IMG/VR virus record: IMGVR_UViG_3300045412_000201
Coordinates: 1-55,565 of that record
Reading direction: 5' to 3' (one strand)
Source of the DNA: a virus
DNA: 55,565 nt
Below are positions 26,711 through 34,225 of the stretch, one piece after another; the stretch's first letter is position 1; every line of letters begins with the position of its first letter. Made by a program: the position numbers and the translations under genes. The notes below the pieces were generated by a model, which had not been told where the DNA came from, made no database searches, and saw only the letters and a list, made by a program, of their open reading frames with translations.

Positions 26711-28733
26711 CAGCCGTCGCCGCGCGCTGCGCAGGCTGAGCAACTACGTCAGCAGGATCGACAGGCGCACCAAGCGCATGTCACGCAGGCCCGCGCCGCG
26801 CCGCATCGGGGAGAGGACTGTGACCACCGCGATCATCGACGTCAACGCGATCACGACGGTCGAGCTGGCTCCGGACTCGGTGACGACACAGATCCTCGCG
26901 CCTGACTCGGTGACGACGGAGATCCTCGCACCGGACTCGGTGACGACACAGATCCTCGCGCCTGACTCGGTGACAACGGAGATCCTCGCTCCTGACTCGG
27001 TGACGACGGCGATCCTCGCGCCGGACTCGGTGACGACAGAGATCCTCGCGCCGGACTCGGTGACGACAGAGATCCTCGCGCCTGACTCGGTGACGACGGA
27101 GATCCTCGCACCGGACTCGGTGACGACGGAGATCCTCGCCCCGGGAGCCGTCACGATCGAGATCATCGACGAGGCCGCGCAAGACGAGCTTGGCGGCATC
27201 GACAGCAGCGTGTCTCCCACGGCGCCTGCGAACCCGGATTCCGGCGACTTCTGGATCGACACGTCAGACTCCAACAACCTCAAGCGCTGGGACGGCTCGT
27301 CGTGGGTGTCGGTGCGCGATTTCACGATCTCTGTAGCTCAGGCTGCCGCGACGGCCGCGCAGACGACGGCGGACGGGAAGAACAGGGTGTTCCGGCAGCC
27401 GTCGGCTCCGACCGCGTCGGCCATCGGCGACCTCTGGTTTGACACAGACGACGACAACAGGATCTACCGCTGGAACGGCTCGTCGTGGGTCGCGAACAAC
27501 CTCGGGAACAACGCGATCCAGAGCCTCAGCGCGAACAAGATCACGGCCGGGACGATCGACGCGAGTGTCATCACCGTCTCGAACATCGACGCCGGCAACA
27601 TCACCGCGGGCACGATCGCCTCTTCGCGCATCATCGCGTCGAGCATCGCCGCCGGCGTGATCGACGCCTCGAAGATCACGGCGGGCACGCTCGGCGCGGC
27701 TGTCGTCTACGCCGGGACGGTCGCAGCGGGGAACATCACAGCAGGCACGCTGAGCGCATCTGTCGTCTACGCCGGGACGATCAACGCTGACAACATCACG
27801 TCAGGCACGTTGACAGGCCGCACGGTGCAGACCGCGTCGGAGGGGAACCGAGTCATCTTGAGCTCTTCGACGAACGCGTTGTCGTTCCAGGTGAACTCGA
27901 CGAGCGTCGCGCACATCACGCCGCTGACAGTCGAGGGCGTCGGGTACGGGCTGGTCATGCACCACGGGGCGTCGGCCGACTCGAGCGCCTCCGCATACCC
28001 GCAGGTCTACATCGGAAACGACATCATCTCACTCGGCGCGAGCCCGCTGCAGCTGCTCTCTGTCGGCGCAGGGTACATGCTCGCTAGCGCTCCGAACGCA
28101 ATCGAGTTCGCGAGTGACATATTCAGGGTTCAGGTAGGCCCCACGACCTTCATTACTCGGGGAGTGCGGTACGAGACGCCGAACTTGCCGGTGTACCTAG
28201 GCCAGCGCTGGGGCATCTCCTGGAACTACCTCAACGGACCGGTTGGCGGCTTCTCTGGCGGCCAACTCGTGATGTGCGTCGACAACAACGTGGGGATCCG
28301 GGGCTTCGTGCCGTGGACGAACCCGTCGGACAGGCGCCTCAAAGAAGACGTAGTCGAGGTCGGAAGAGAGATGCTCGACAACTTGTACGGCACTCGGGCG
28401 TACACCTTTCGGTACAACGACACCGCGCCGGAGTCCGTGCGCGGCCGATACGGCGTCGGAGTCATCGCCGACGAGGTCGCTTCGGCGTTCCCGTACGCCA
28501 TACGCGGAGAGGCGACCGAAGAAGGCCTGTGCTATCGGTACGACGAGCACCCAGGCGGGTTCACGGAAGAAGAGATGGTCACCTTTGGAGCCGACAGTGA
28601 CTACACGTTCACGGAGGAAGGCGTCTGGCGCAGGGCGCAGTACCAGGCCGTCGACTACACGTCGATGGTCCCGGTCCTGATCTCGGCGGTTCGCGACCTC
28701 AACACGCGGCTGAAAGCGCTCGAAGAAGGCTAG
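26703..28733 (+). CDS. Tail fibre with decapeptide repeats and S74 self-cleaving chaperone
   Basis: 676 residues from GTG 26703. A basic N-terminus (RRRALRRLSNY) probably anchors it to the tail. Residues 55-154 are ten decapeptides, LAPDSVTTEI-like. Two WFDT/WIDT-type modules follow (GDFWIDTSDSNNLKRW, GDLWFDTDDDNRIYRW), then a heptad-like shaft of NITAGTI and VVYAGTI units. The C-terminus from about 540 (NPSDRRLKEDV, then GVIADEV) is an S74 intramolecular chaperone. Ser of PSDRR and the following Lys are the expected autocleavage residues. It trimerises the fibre and is then released. It is likely the main host-recognition fibre on this strand. Confidence 0.85.
   Translation: MASSRRRALRRLSNYVSRIDRRTKRMSRRPAPRRIGERTVTTAIIDVNAITTVELAPDSVTTQILAPDSVTTEILAPDSVTTQILAPDSVTTEILAPDSVTTAILAPDSVTTEILAPDSVTTEILAPDSVTTEILAPDSVTTEILAPGAVTIEIIDEAAQDELGGIDSSVSPTAPANPDSGDFWIDTSDSNNLKRWDGSSWVSVRDFTISVAQAAATAAQTTADGKNRVFRQPSAPTASAIGDLWFDTDDDNRIYRWNGSSWVANNLGNNAIQSLSANKITAGTIDASVITVSNIDAGNITAGTIASSRIIASSIAAGVIDASKITAGTLGAAVVYAGTVAAGNITAGTLSASVVYAGTINADNITSGTLTGRTVQTASEGNRVILSSSTNALSFQVNSTSVAHITPLTVEGVGYGLVMHHGASADSSASAYPQVYIGNDIISLGASPLQLLSVGAGYMLASAPNAIEFASDIFRVQVGPTTFITRGVRYETPNLPVYLGQRWGISWNYLNGPVGGFSGGQLVMCVDNNVGIRGFVPWTNPSDRRLKEDVVEVGREMLDNLYGTRAYTFRYNDTAPESVRGRYGVGVIADEVASAFPYAIRGEATEEGLCYRYDEHPGGFTEEEMVTFGADSDYTFTEEGVWRRAQYQAVDYTSMVPVLISAVRDLNTRLKALEEG
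26865..27164 (+). repeat. Ten 30-bp tandem repeats in fibre gene
   Basis: Nine nearly identical 30-bp units encode LAPDSVTT followed by QI, EI or AI, and a tenth, diverged unit encodes LAPGAVTIEI. Most unit differences are synonymous (cct/ccg/cca at Pro). Such arrays expand and contract by recombination and would change fibre length. Confidence 0.9.
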
Positions 28734-28740
28734 TCCTCAA

Positions 28741-28757
28741 GTCGCCGACCGAGCGAC
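28741..28757 (+). terminator. Weak hairpin after tail operon
   Basis: GTCGC and GCGAC pair over a 7-base loop just after the fibre stop and before the next promoter. The stem is short and has no T-run, so this is only a candidate. Confidence 0.3.
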
Positions 28758-28764
28758 GGCCGCG

Positions 28765-28773
28765 TGGTATGTT
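28765..28773 (+). promoter_or_regulatory. Extended -10 promoter, probably leaderless transcript
   Basis: TGGTATGTT lies eight bases before ATG 28782. The usual +1 distance places transcription start on or next to the start codon, and there is no ribosome site, so a leaderless mRNA is predicted. Confidence 0.6.
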
Positions 28774-28781
28774 AGAACCGC

Positions 28782-28961
28782 ATGGACAACAACGAAAACA
28801 CGCTTGAGACCGACCCAGACTTCCTCAACAAGGTGCTCTCGATCACGAGAAGCCAGCTTCATCGGATGATGAGCGTGAACACCGAGCTCGAGGCTCTGCT
28901 CTTGCGCGAGCAAGAAAAGAACAAAGAACTGGCCGAGCGACTCAAGCGGGCTGAAAAGTGA
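28782..28961 (+). CDS. Small coiled-coil hypothetical protein
   Basis: 59 residues from ATG 28782, no Shine-Dalgarno. The sequence is acidic then heptad-like: DPDFLNKVLSITRSQLH, NTELEALLLREQEKN, ELAERLKRAEK. It is probably a dimeric coiled coil and no family is recognised. It starts the early or middle region after the tail operon under its own promoter, so a regulatory or adaptor role is possible. Its stop codon TGA is also the TG-A of the next promoter's extended -10. Confidence 0.6.
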   Translation: MDNNENTLETDPDFLNKVLSITRSQLHRMMSVNTELEALLLREQEKNKELAERLKRAEK

Positions 28962-28967
28962 TACTGT
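28959..28967 (+). promoter_or_regulatory. Extended -10 promoter
   Basis: TGATACTGT overlaps the stop codon of the coiled-coil gene. It would start transcription near 28974 and give a 32-nt leader to ATG 29006, which has AGAGAAAAG upstream. Confidence 0.55.
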
Positions 28968-29005
28968 AGAGCAGTAAGTTCTGTACGCATAGAGAAAAGA
29001 CCAGC

Positions 29006-29482
29006 ATGATCCAGGTGAAAGACGGCTCACGAACGTTGCAGTTCAGCGGCAAGCTGCTCGGTCGCTCCTCGTCGAGCCGCCCGGGCGCAAACCGCTGGAT
29101 CGAGTTCGAGCTCTACCGCACTGAGAGCGGCTCTTACGTCTTGTCTCGCGTCGGCGTGTCGGTGATCTACCACACGGCCGCCTGCCACCTCGTCCAGCGG
29201 TACGGCCTCAGCGAGGTTAGTGTCTCGTCTCTTGAGTCTCCGTCACGGCTGGTCTCTTGCCCAGAGTGCCGCTCGTCGCTCAACGCGCCGGTGATCTTTC
29301 CGGAGAAAAACCGCTACTGGGCGCAGGTCAGTGAGGAGCCGAGCGCCGTCCTCGACGCGCTCTACAAGTACGACGCGAGCGGCGCAAAGTACCTGACGCA
29401 CGTCGCGCAGCGGCTGCTCGAGGAGGCGGCGCAGGTCGACAAGGGGATCGAGATGGTCTACAAAGTCGAGCTTATTCCGTAG
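29006..29482 (+). CDS. Hypothetical protein with a CPEC motif
   Basis: 158 residues from ATG 29006. The N-terminal half is beta-rich (TLQFSGKLLG, RWIEFELYRT, YVLSRVGVSVIYH) with His/Cys in YHTAACHL, and SCPEC follows near residue 90, so a single metal-binding knuckle is possible. The C-terminal half is helical (AVLDALYKYDA, THVAQRLLEEAAQVD). No family is recognised. It lies just upstream of the nucleotide metabolism genes but separated by a small promoter-bearing gap. Confidence 0.65.
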   Translation: MIQVKDGSRTLQFSGKLLGRSSSSRPGANRWIEFELYRTESGSYVLSRVGVSVIYHTAACHLVQRYGLSEVSVSSLESPSRLVSCPECRSSLNAPVIFPEKNRYWAQVSEEPSAVLDALYKYDASGAKYLTHVAQRLLEEAAQVDKGIEMVYKVELIP

Positions 29483-29488
29483 TACGAT
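29483..29488 (+). promoter_or_regulatory. Possible -10 before nucleotide-metabolism genes
   Basis: TACGAT sits in the 39-base gap before ATG 29522. It lacks the TG extension seen in the other sites, so support is weaker. Confidence 0.35.
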
Positions 29489-29521
29489 ATTCAAGCCACA
29501 GCTAGAGACGAAAGACAGCGC

Positions 29522-30532
29522 ATGTTCATCATTGTAGAAGGCCCAGACGGCTCAGGCAAAAGCTCACTTGTCGACGCGCTCTTGGACGAGGCGTCGGTCA
29601 AGTACCCAGAGCGCGAGGTCGTGCACTACCACATGGGCAAGCCAGAGGAAGAGTCTCGCTCGTGGGTGCTGAACCAGTGGGCCGCGTCGGTCGAAAATGT
29701 CAACTGGACGGACGGCTACGTCGTCATCGCAGACAGGTGGCACTGGGGCGAGGTGACGTACGCGCCGCTCAAGCGCCCGCACACGTGCTCAGACGAGTAC
29801 GGCCTGCTCGGGGTCGGCGGCTGGCGGCTTGTCGAGCTGATGCTGCTGTCGCGCGGCGCCGTGCAGTTCGCCTTGATGCAGCCTCCAGGCGTTCTAGCGC
29901 GCCGCGTCGAAGCGCGCGGCGACGGCTTCGTCGAGGTCGGCGAGCTCGCGCGGATACACGCGCTGTACATGAGCGGGATCGCGAAAGCGGCTCGCGTCGA
30001 GGTGCTGACGCCTGACCCAGACGACATGAGCGCGCTGCCTGCGCTGGCAGAGCGCATGCTCGCGATTGCGCGCGAGCGTGACTACCTCGCGAGAGCGGTC
30101 GCTCAGTTCCCGATGTACATCGGCTCACCGCGGCCTCGCGTGCTGCTAGTCGGTGACAAGCGAAACGACCCCAGCGGGCCGATCTTGCCCTTCTACCCCG
30201 CCAAAGGCAACTCTGGCGACTACCTGTTGTCTAACCTGCCAGACCCGTTTTGGAAGTCCGTCGGGATCGTCAACGGAACTGAGCTGTGCAGCTCGATGCT
30301 CGGCACGCTTTGGGTCGTCCTCGGCAGGCCGCCAGTCGTCGCTCTCGGGCGCATGGCCGAAAAAAGCATAGCAGGCCTCTGCGACGAGATACCACGAAGC
30401 CACGTCAGCGTGGTCCCGCACCCGCAGTATGTCCGCAGGTTTCACCACCACGACGGGCAGGAGTACGGTCGCGCGATCGAGAGGCTTTCGTGGGGGGGAG
30501 AAGAGGAGAATGACAAGTGGATACTAAGGTAG
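29522..30532 (+). CDS. Deoxynucleoside monophosphate kinase fused to a uracil-DNA-glycosylase-like domain
   Basis: 336 residues. Residues 1-195 are a thymidylate-kinase-type P-loop domain: IIVEGPDGSGKSS at the N-terminus, a DRWHWGEVTY substrate motif near residue 71, and a LID-like Arg region (ARRVEARGDG). Residues about 205-336 look like a UDG-superfamily fold: LLVGDKRNDP as motif 1, PFYPAKGNSGDYL, VVALGRMAEKSI, and VVPHPQYVRRFHHH as a motif-2-like His loop. The kinase would phosphorylate dTMP or a modified dNMP. The second domain could excise or sense uracil or a modified base. The fusion and the overlap with the thymidylate-synthase-fold gene tie it to nucleotide modification. The kinase call is firm and the UDG call moderate. 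Confidence 0.75.
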   Translation: MFIIVEGPDGSGKSSLVDALLDEASVKYPEREVVHYHMGKPEEESRSWVLNQWAASVENVNWTDGYVVIADRWHWGEVTYAPLKRPHTCSDEYGLLGVGGWRLVELMLLSRGAVQFALMQPPGVLARRVEARGDGFVEVGELARIHALYMSGIAKAARVEVLTPDPDDMSALPALAERMLAIARERDYLARAVAQFPMYIGSPRPRVLLVGDKRNDPSGPILPFYPAKGNSGDYLLSNLPDPFWKSVGIVNGTELCSSMLGTLWVVLGRPPVVALGRMAEKSIAGLCDEIPRSHVSVVPHPQYVRRFHHHDGQEYGRAIERLSWGGEEENDKWILR

Positions 30533-31374
30533 TCTCGATCCAAGACGGAGTCAACGGCTACGTCGACCTCGTGAGGCACGTCCTCGTGCATGGTGAGAAG
30601 GCGGCGCCACGCGGCATGCAGACCCGCGAGATAGAAGACGCCGTCATCTACATCGACGACGTGTACAACACGCTGCCTGTCGGCGTCGGCCGCAACGTCG
30701 TCGCAGGCATCGGCGCAGTCGAGGCGTGCCAGCTGCTCGGCGGCGTGTCGCGCCCAGAGACCGTCATCGCCATCGGGCCTCAGTTCGCGAACTACACCGA
30801 AGACGACGGGCAGTTCCACGGGTCGTACGGGACACGCACAGACGGCCAATACTCGGTCATGATCGACCGCCTCAAGAAAGACCCGGAGTCGCGGCAGGCG
30901 GTAGTCACGATCTGGGACCCAGAGCGAGACATGCTCGAGAAGAAGCGCGACTACCCGTGCACGATCCTGCACCAGTTCCGCGTCCGCAAGAACAGGCTCA
31001 ACATGAGCGTGTACATGCGCTCGAACGACGTCTGGCTCGGAGCCGCGTATGACTTCTTCCAGTTCACACGCGTGCAGATCGCGGTCGCGTCTATCCTCGG
31101 AGTCGAGCCGGGGACCTACGGCCACCACGTCGGTTCGTTGCATGTCTACGAGGCGGACTTCGCCGCCGCGGAAAATCTGGCCTACACGAAAGAGCCCGCT
31201 AAGCCAGTCCCGGTCCTCGTCGGCTCGTCATGGAGCGCGGTCCGAGCGCGGGCCGTCCGGTGCCTCGACGCCGCGCACGACGCCGCCGTGTTCGACGCGC
31301 TTCCGGCCGAAGACAAGTGGTACGCGTCGGCCATGCGCAGCGCGATCGCAAAAAACGCGGCAAATGCGAGCTGA
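30517..31374 (+). CDS. Thymidylate-synthase-fold enzyme with Asn-to-Asp change; predicted dCMP hydroxymethylase or methylase
   Basis: 285 residues from GTG 30517, AGGAG upstream. Family landmarks are present: PRGMQTREI (residues 31-39), catalytic Cys148 in DYPCTILHQF, phosphate-binding Arg168 and Asp171 in MRSNDVWLG, and His209/Tyr211 in SLHVY. The residue matching E. coli ThyA Asn177, which pairs with the uracil ring, is Asp179 (GAAYDFFQF). Asp at this position is the known mark of dCMP-specific members such as T4 dCMP hydroxymethylase. So the predicted reaction is CH2-THF-dependent hydroxymethylation or methylation of dCMP rather than dTMP synthesis. An active thymidylate synthase is less likely. 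Genes for dNMP kinase and dCMP deaminase overlap it on both sides. Confidence 0.85.
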   Translation: MDTKVVSIQDGVNGYVDLVRHVLVHGEKAAPRGMQTREIEDAVIYIDDVYNTLPVGVGRNVVAGIGAVEACQLLGGVSRPETVIAIGPQFANYTEDDGQFHGSYGTRTDGQYSVMIDRLKKDPESRQAVVTIWDPERDMLEKKRDYPCTILHQFRVRKNRLNMSVYMRSNDVWLGAAYDFFQFTRVQIAVASILGVEPGTYGHHVGSLHVYEADFAAAENLAYTKEPAKPVPVLVGSSWSAVRARAVRCLDAAHDAAVFDALPAEDKWYASAMRSAIAKNAANAS

Positions 31375-31849
31375 CCGCCCCTCGTGGGACGACACGTGGC
31401 TCGCGGTGGCTCGCGCCGTGGCGCGGCGGTCTCGCTGCTCACGGGCGCGGGTCGGAGCCGCCGTCGTCTCTCGCAACCAGCGCATCTGCGCGACTGGGTA
31501 CAACGGGCCGGCCGCGACGTGGCCTGAAGGCGGCGAGTGCGGGCTGTGGTGCCCGCGAGCGAGGGGAGAGGCCCCGCTCGACAACGTGTACGACGCGTGC
31601 CCGGCGATCCACGCGGAGGCCAACGCGCTGCTGTACGTCGACAGGTCGCAGGTCGAAGGCGGGACGCTGTACGTCACGAGCGCGGTGTGCATGCAGTGCG
31701 CGAAGCTGGTCTCGAACTCCGGAGTAGCGCGCGTCGTCATGGTCGTCCGCGGGTCAGACACGCACCGCAACCCGCACGAGGTGGTCGCGTACCTCGAGAA
31801 GTGCGGGATGCGAGTCAGCGCCGTGCCTGAGAGAGATTCCGATGGCTGA
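31364..31849 (+). CDS. dCMP deaminase family protein
   Basis: 161 residues, ATG 31364, overlapping the previous gene by 11 bases. It shows the cytidine/dCMP deaminase zinc site: AIHAEANAL (His ligand and catalytic Glu) and AVCMQCAKLV (two Cys ligands; the usual Pro before the first Cys is Val). An early Arg/Cys-rich segment (RRSRCSRARVGAAVV) and GYNGP agree with dCMP deaminases. It would convert dCMP to dUMP. Beside a predicted dCMP-modifying enzyme it could trim unmodified dCMP or supply dUMP for host ThyA/ThyX. Confidence 0.85.
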   Translation: MRADRPSWDDTWLAVARAVARRSRCSRARVGAAVVSRNQRICATGYNGPAATWPEGGECGLWCPRARGEAPLDNVYDACPAIHAEANALLYVDRSQVEGGTLYVTSAVCMQCAKLVSNSGVARVVMVVRGSDTHRNPHEVVAYLEKCGMRVSAVPERDSDG

Positions 31850-33665
31850 CCTGTCGGGCGTAGAGCTTTCGCTCGTCGACTCGGCCGAGAAGGCGTCGCA
31901 GTTCATCGCGTGGCTGAGCGAGCGCCGGCCGCACGGCGCGATCGCGGTCGACACAGAGACCGGAGAGCTGCCAGGCGCTCCAAGAGAGCACGCGCTGTCG
32001 CCGTGGCACGGCCGGTTGCGCCTCGTGCAGGTCGGTGACGCCCAGCGAGGCTGGGCGATCCCGTGGCAGGAGTGGTCAGGCGTGTTCTACGAGGCGATGG
32101 ACAAGTTCGACGGGCCGGTCGTGTGCCACAACATCGCGTTCGAGGCTCGCTGGTTCGACGTGCAGTCGCGGTGGAGCCTGCCGTGGGGGCGTGCGCACGA
32201 CACGATGATCATGGCGCACATCATCGACCCCCTCGGGTCAGGCGCTCTCAAGCGCCTCGCGGCGCTGCACGTCGACGGGCGCGCGGTCGCGCTGCAAGAC
32301 ACGCTCGACGTCGAGCTGGCTAAGAACGGCTGGACTTGGGGCACCGTCCCGGTCGGCTTCTCGCCGTATTGGTCCTACGGCGCGCTCGACACGGTCTTGA
32401 CGATGCGCCTCTGGGAGATGTTCTACGAAAAATGCGGCCCAGGCAAGCAATACAGCCGCGCGTACGAGCTCGAGATGGCGGCGCGCAAGATCGTGACACG
32501 CATGGAGATCAACGGAGCGCGCGTCGACCTAGAGTACTCGAAGAAGAAGTTTGACGAGCTGACCGCGTACACGTCGTCGGTCAAAGAGTGGGCGAAAGCT
32601 AGGTACGCCGGCGTGTCGATCACCAGCAACCAGCAGCTCGTCCGGTTGTTCGAGGACCTCGGCGCCGAGATCACCGAGTTCACGCCGACGGGGCAGAAGT
32701 CGTGCACGAAAGACCAGCTTCAGCTGCTCAAGATCAACGGGGCTGAAGAGGTGTCGAACCTCGCCGACACGGTCCTCAAGCAACGCAAGGCCGACAAGCT
32801 CGCGAACACGTACTTCTCGAACTTCATCAACGACAACGTCGACGGCTTCGTCCACCCGTCGGTCAAGACGCTCGGTGCGCGCACGAGCCGCATGTCGATC
32901 CAGAATCCCGCGCTTCAGACGCTGCCGAAAGGCGACGACGTCGTGCGCCGCGCGTTCTTGCCCAAAGACGACGACCACGTGATTGTCACGTCGGACCTCG
33001 ACCAGGTCGAGTTCCGCATGTTCGCCAGCATGTCGAACGACCCCAACCTCGTCGCGCTGTTCAGCCGCGCGGACGCGACCGGCTCAGATCCGTTCACCGA
33101 GATCGGCCGTGAGATCTACAAAGACCCGACGATGCAGAAGTCAGACAAGCGCCGCGCGCTCATCAAGGGCACGGTCTACGGGCGGCTGTACGGCGCCGGT
33201 GTCGCGAAGCAGGCGCTGACGGCCGGAGTCGCCGAGCCGCAGATGCGTGTCGTGTCAGACGCGTTCGACGGCCGGTACCCAGGAATGGTCGAGTTCCAGC
33301 GCAAGATCGAAGACGCGGGGATGCGCCGTGTCCGCGAAGAGGGGCAAGGCTACGTCTACACGTGGACTGGCCGCCGCCTGCCGTGCGACGAAGACCGCGT
33401 GTACACGCTGGTCAACTACTTGATCCAGGGAGGCGCGGCAGAGGTGTTCAAGGCCAACCTCGTCAAGCTCGACCAAGCCGACCTCACCGAGCTGCTCATC
33501 GTCCCCGTGCACGACGAGATCGTGCTCAACGCGCCGCGCGGCGACGTCCAAGAGATCATGCGCACCGTCAAAGAGTGCATGACGACCACCGACGGCTGGA
33601 ACGTGCCGCTGACCGCCGGGATAGACGGCCCACTCGAGACGTGGGGAGACAAGTACAAGCGGTGA
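31842..33665 (+). CDS. Family A DNA polymerase with 3'-5' exonuclease
   Basis: 607 residues, ATG 31842. The exonuclease domain has AVDTETG (motif I), VCHNIAFEARWFD (II) and YWSYGALDTVL (III). The polymerase domain has motif A TSDLDQVEFRM, motif B RRALIKGTVYGRLYG and motif C VPVHDEIVL. Motif A reads DLDQVEFR instead of the common DYSQIELR. The motif B aromatic residue is Tyr, like T7 DNA polymerase and unlike the Phe of E. coli Pol I, which predicts weak discrimination against dideoxynucleotides. It is the probable replicative polymerase and would have to read and incorporate any modified dCTP. Confidence 0.92.
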   Translation: MADLSGVELSLVDSAEKASQFIAWLSERRPHGAIAVDTETGELPGAPREHALSPWHGRLRLVQVGDAQRGWAIPWQEWSGVFYEAMDKFDGPVVCHNIAFEARWFDVQSRWSLPWGRAHDTMIMAHIIDPLGSGALKRLAALHVDGRAVALQDTLDVELAKNGWTWGTVPVGFSPYWSYGALDTVLTMRLWEMFYEKCGPGKQYSRAYELEMAARKIVTRMEINGARVDLEYSKKKFDELTAYTSSVKEWAKARYAGVSITSNQQLVRLFEDLGAEITEFTPTGQKSCTKDQLQLLKINGAEEVSNLADTVLKQRKADKLANTYFSNFINDNVDGFVHPSVKTLGARTSRMSIQNPALQTLPKGDDVVRRAFLPKDDDHVIVTSDLDQVEFRMFASMSNDPNLVALFSRADATGSDPFTEIGREIYKDPTMQKSDKRRALIKGTVYGRLYGAGVAKQALTAGVAEPQMRVVSDAFDGRYPGMVEFQRKIEDAGMRRVREEGQGYVYTWTGRRLPCDEDRVYTLVNYLIQGGAAEVFKANLVKLDQADLTELLIVPVHDEIVLNAPRGDVQEIMRTVKECMTTTDGWNVPLTAGIDGPLETWGDKYKR

Positions 33666-33670
33666 GGCAG

Positions 33671-34132
33671 ATGAAAACAGTCATCGCCGTCGACCCGGGC
33701 AAGACGACGGGCCTCGCTGTCATCGCGTACTCTGGAGAGGCGCCGGTGCTCGTGTCCTCGAAAGAACTCGCGGCGTACCCGTTCGCGGCGGCGCTCAGCG
33801 ACGAGCTTCGCGCGGCGAGGGCGGCCGGCTCAGTCGTCGAGCTCGTGTGCGAGCGCTTCATCATCAACGCGCAGACGATCAAGAACTCGCAGGCTCCGTT
33901 CAGCCTCGAGCAGATCGGGATCATGAAGTACGTCGTGCACGCCGGCGGGTTCGACCCAGAGAGCATCCACTTCCAGTCGCCGTCAGACGCTAAAAAGCTC
34001 TTCACGAACGACGCGCTCAAGCGGCTCGGCTTCTGGCACACCGGCGGCGGCGGACACGCGCTCGACGCGATGCGCCACGGCCTGCTGCGACTCGCGAAGA
34101 CAGGCTGGGTGCCGAGAGTGCTGCTCAAGTAG
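33671..34132 (+). CDS. RuvC-like Holliday junction resolvase
   Basis: 153 residues, ATG 33671 with GTGAGGC upstream, five bases after the polymerase stop. It has the RNase H fold acidic set of RuvC-like nucleases: AVDPGKTTGLAV, VVELVCERF (Glu) and a C-terminal GGHALDAMRHGL (Asp with His). It would cut branched replication and recombination intermediates before packaging. It forms one transcription unit with the polymerase and is followed by a regulatory gap. Confidence 0.85.
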   Translation: MKTVIAVDPGKTTGLAVIAYSGEAPVLVSSKELAAYPFAAALSDELRAARAAGSVVELVCERFIINAQTIKNSQAPFSLEQIGIMKYVVHAGGFDPESIHFQSPSDAKKLFTNDALKRLGFWHTGGGGHALDAMRHGLLRLAKTGWVPRVLLK

Positions 34133-34140
34133 GCGCTGTG

Positions 34141-34189
34141 TGTACTAAGAAAAAATGTTGTTGGAGATCATCCAAATCCGCTTAGTACA
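34141..34189. promoter_or_regulatory. Nested inverted repeat upstream of helicase promoter
   Basis: TGTACTAAG (34141-34149) and CTTAGTACA (34181-34189) are perfect 9-bp inverted arms. Between them TTGGA and TCCAA (34161-34175) form an inner palindrome around GATC. The outer right arm abuts the extended -10 at 34190. The block is strikingly AT-rich for this genome, as expected of an operator or a protein-bound looping site. Confidence 0.65.
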
Positions 34190-34198
34190 TGGTACAGT
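34190..34198 (+). promoter_or_regulatory. Extended -10 promoter for helicase/recombination operon
   Basis: TGGTACAGT matches the recurrent motif and lies directly after the inverted repeat. Predicted start near 34205 leaves a leader of about 20 nt with GAGAG before TTG 34226. Confidence 0.65.
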
Positions 34199-34225
34199 AA
34201 CCGACAAAACGATCGAGAGACTAAG

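Noticed and set aside
26865-27164. Regularly spaced 30-bp repeats suggestive of a CRISPR array
   Set aside because: There are no spacers. The units are contiguous, in frame, and encode decapeptides within the tail fibre.
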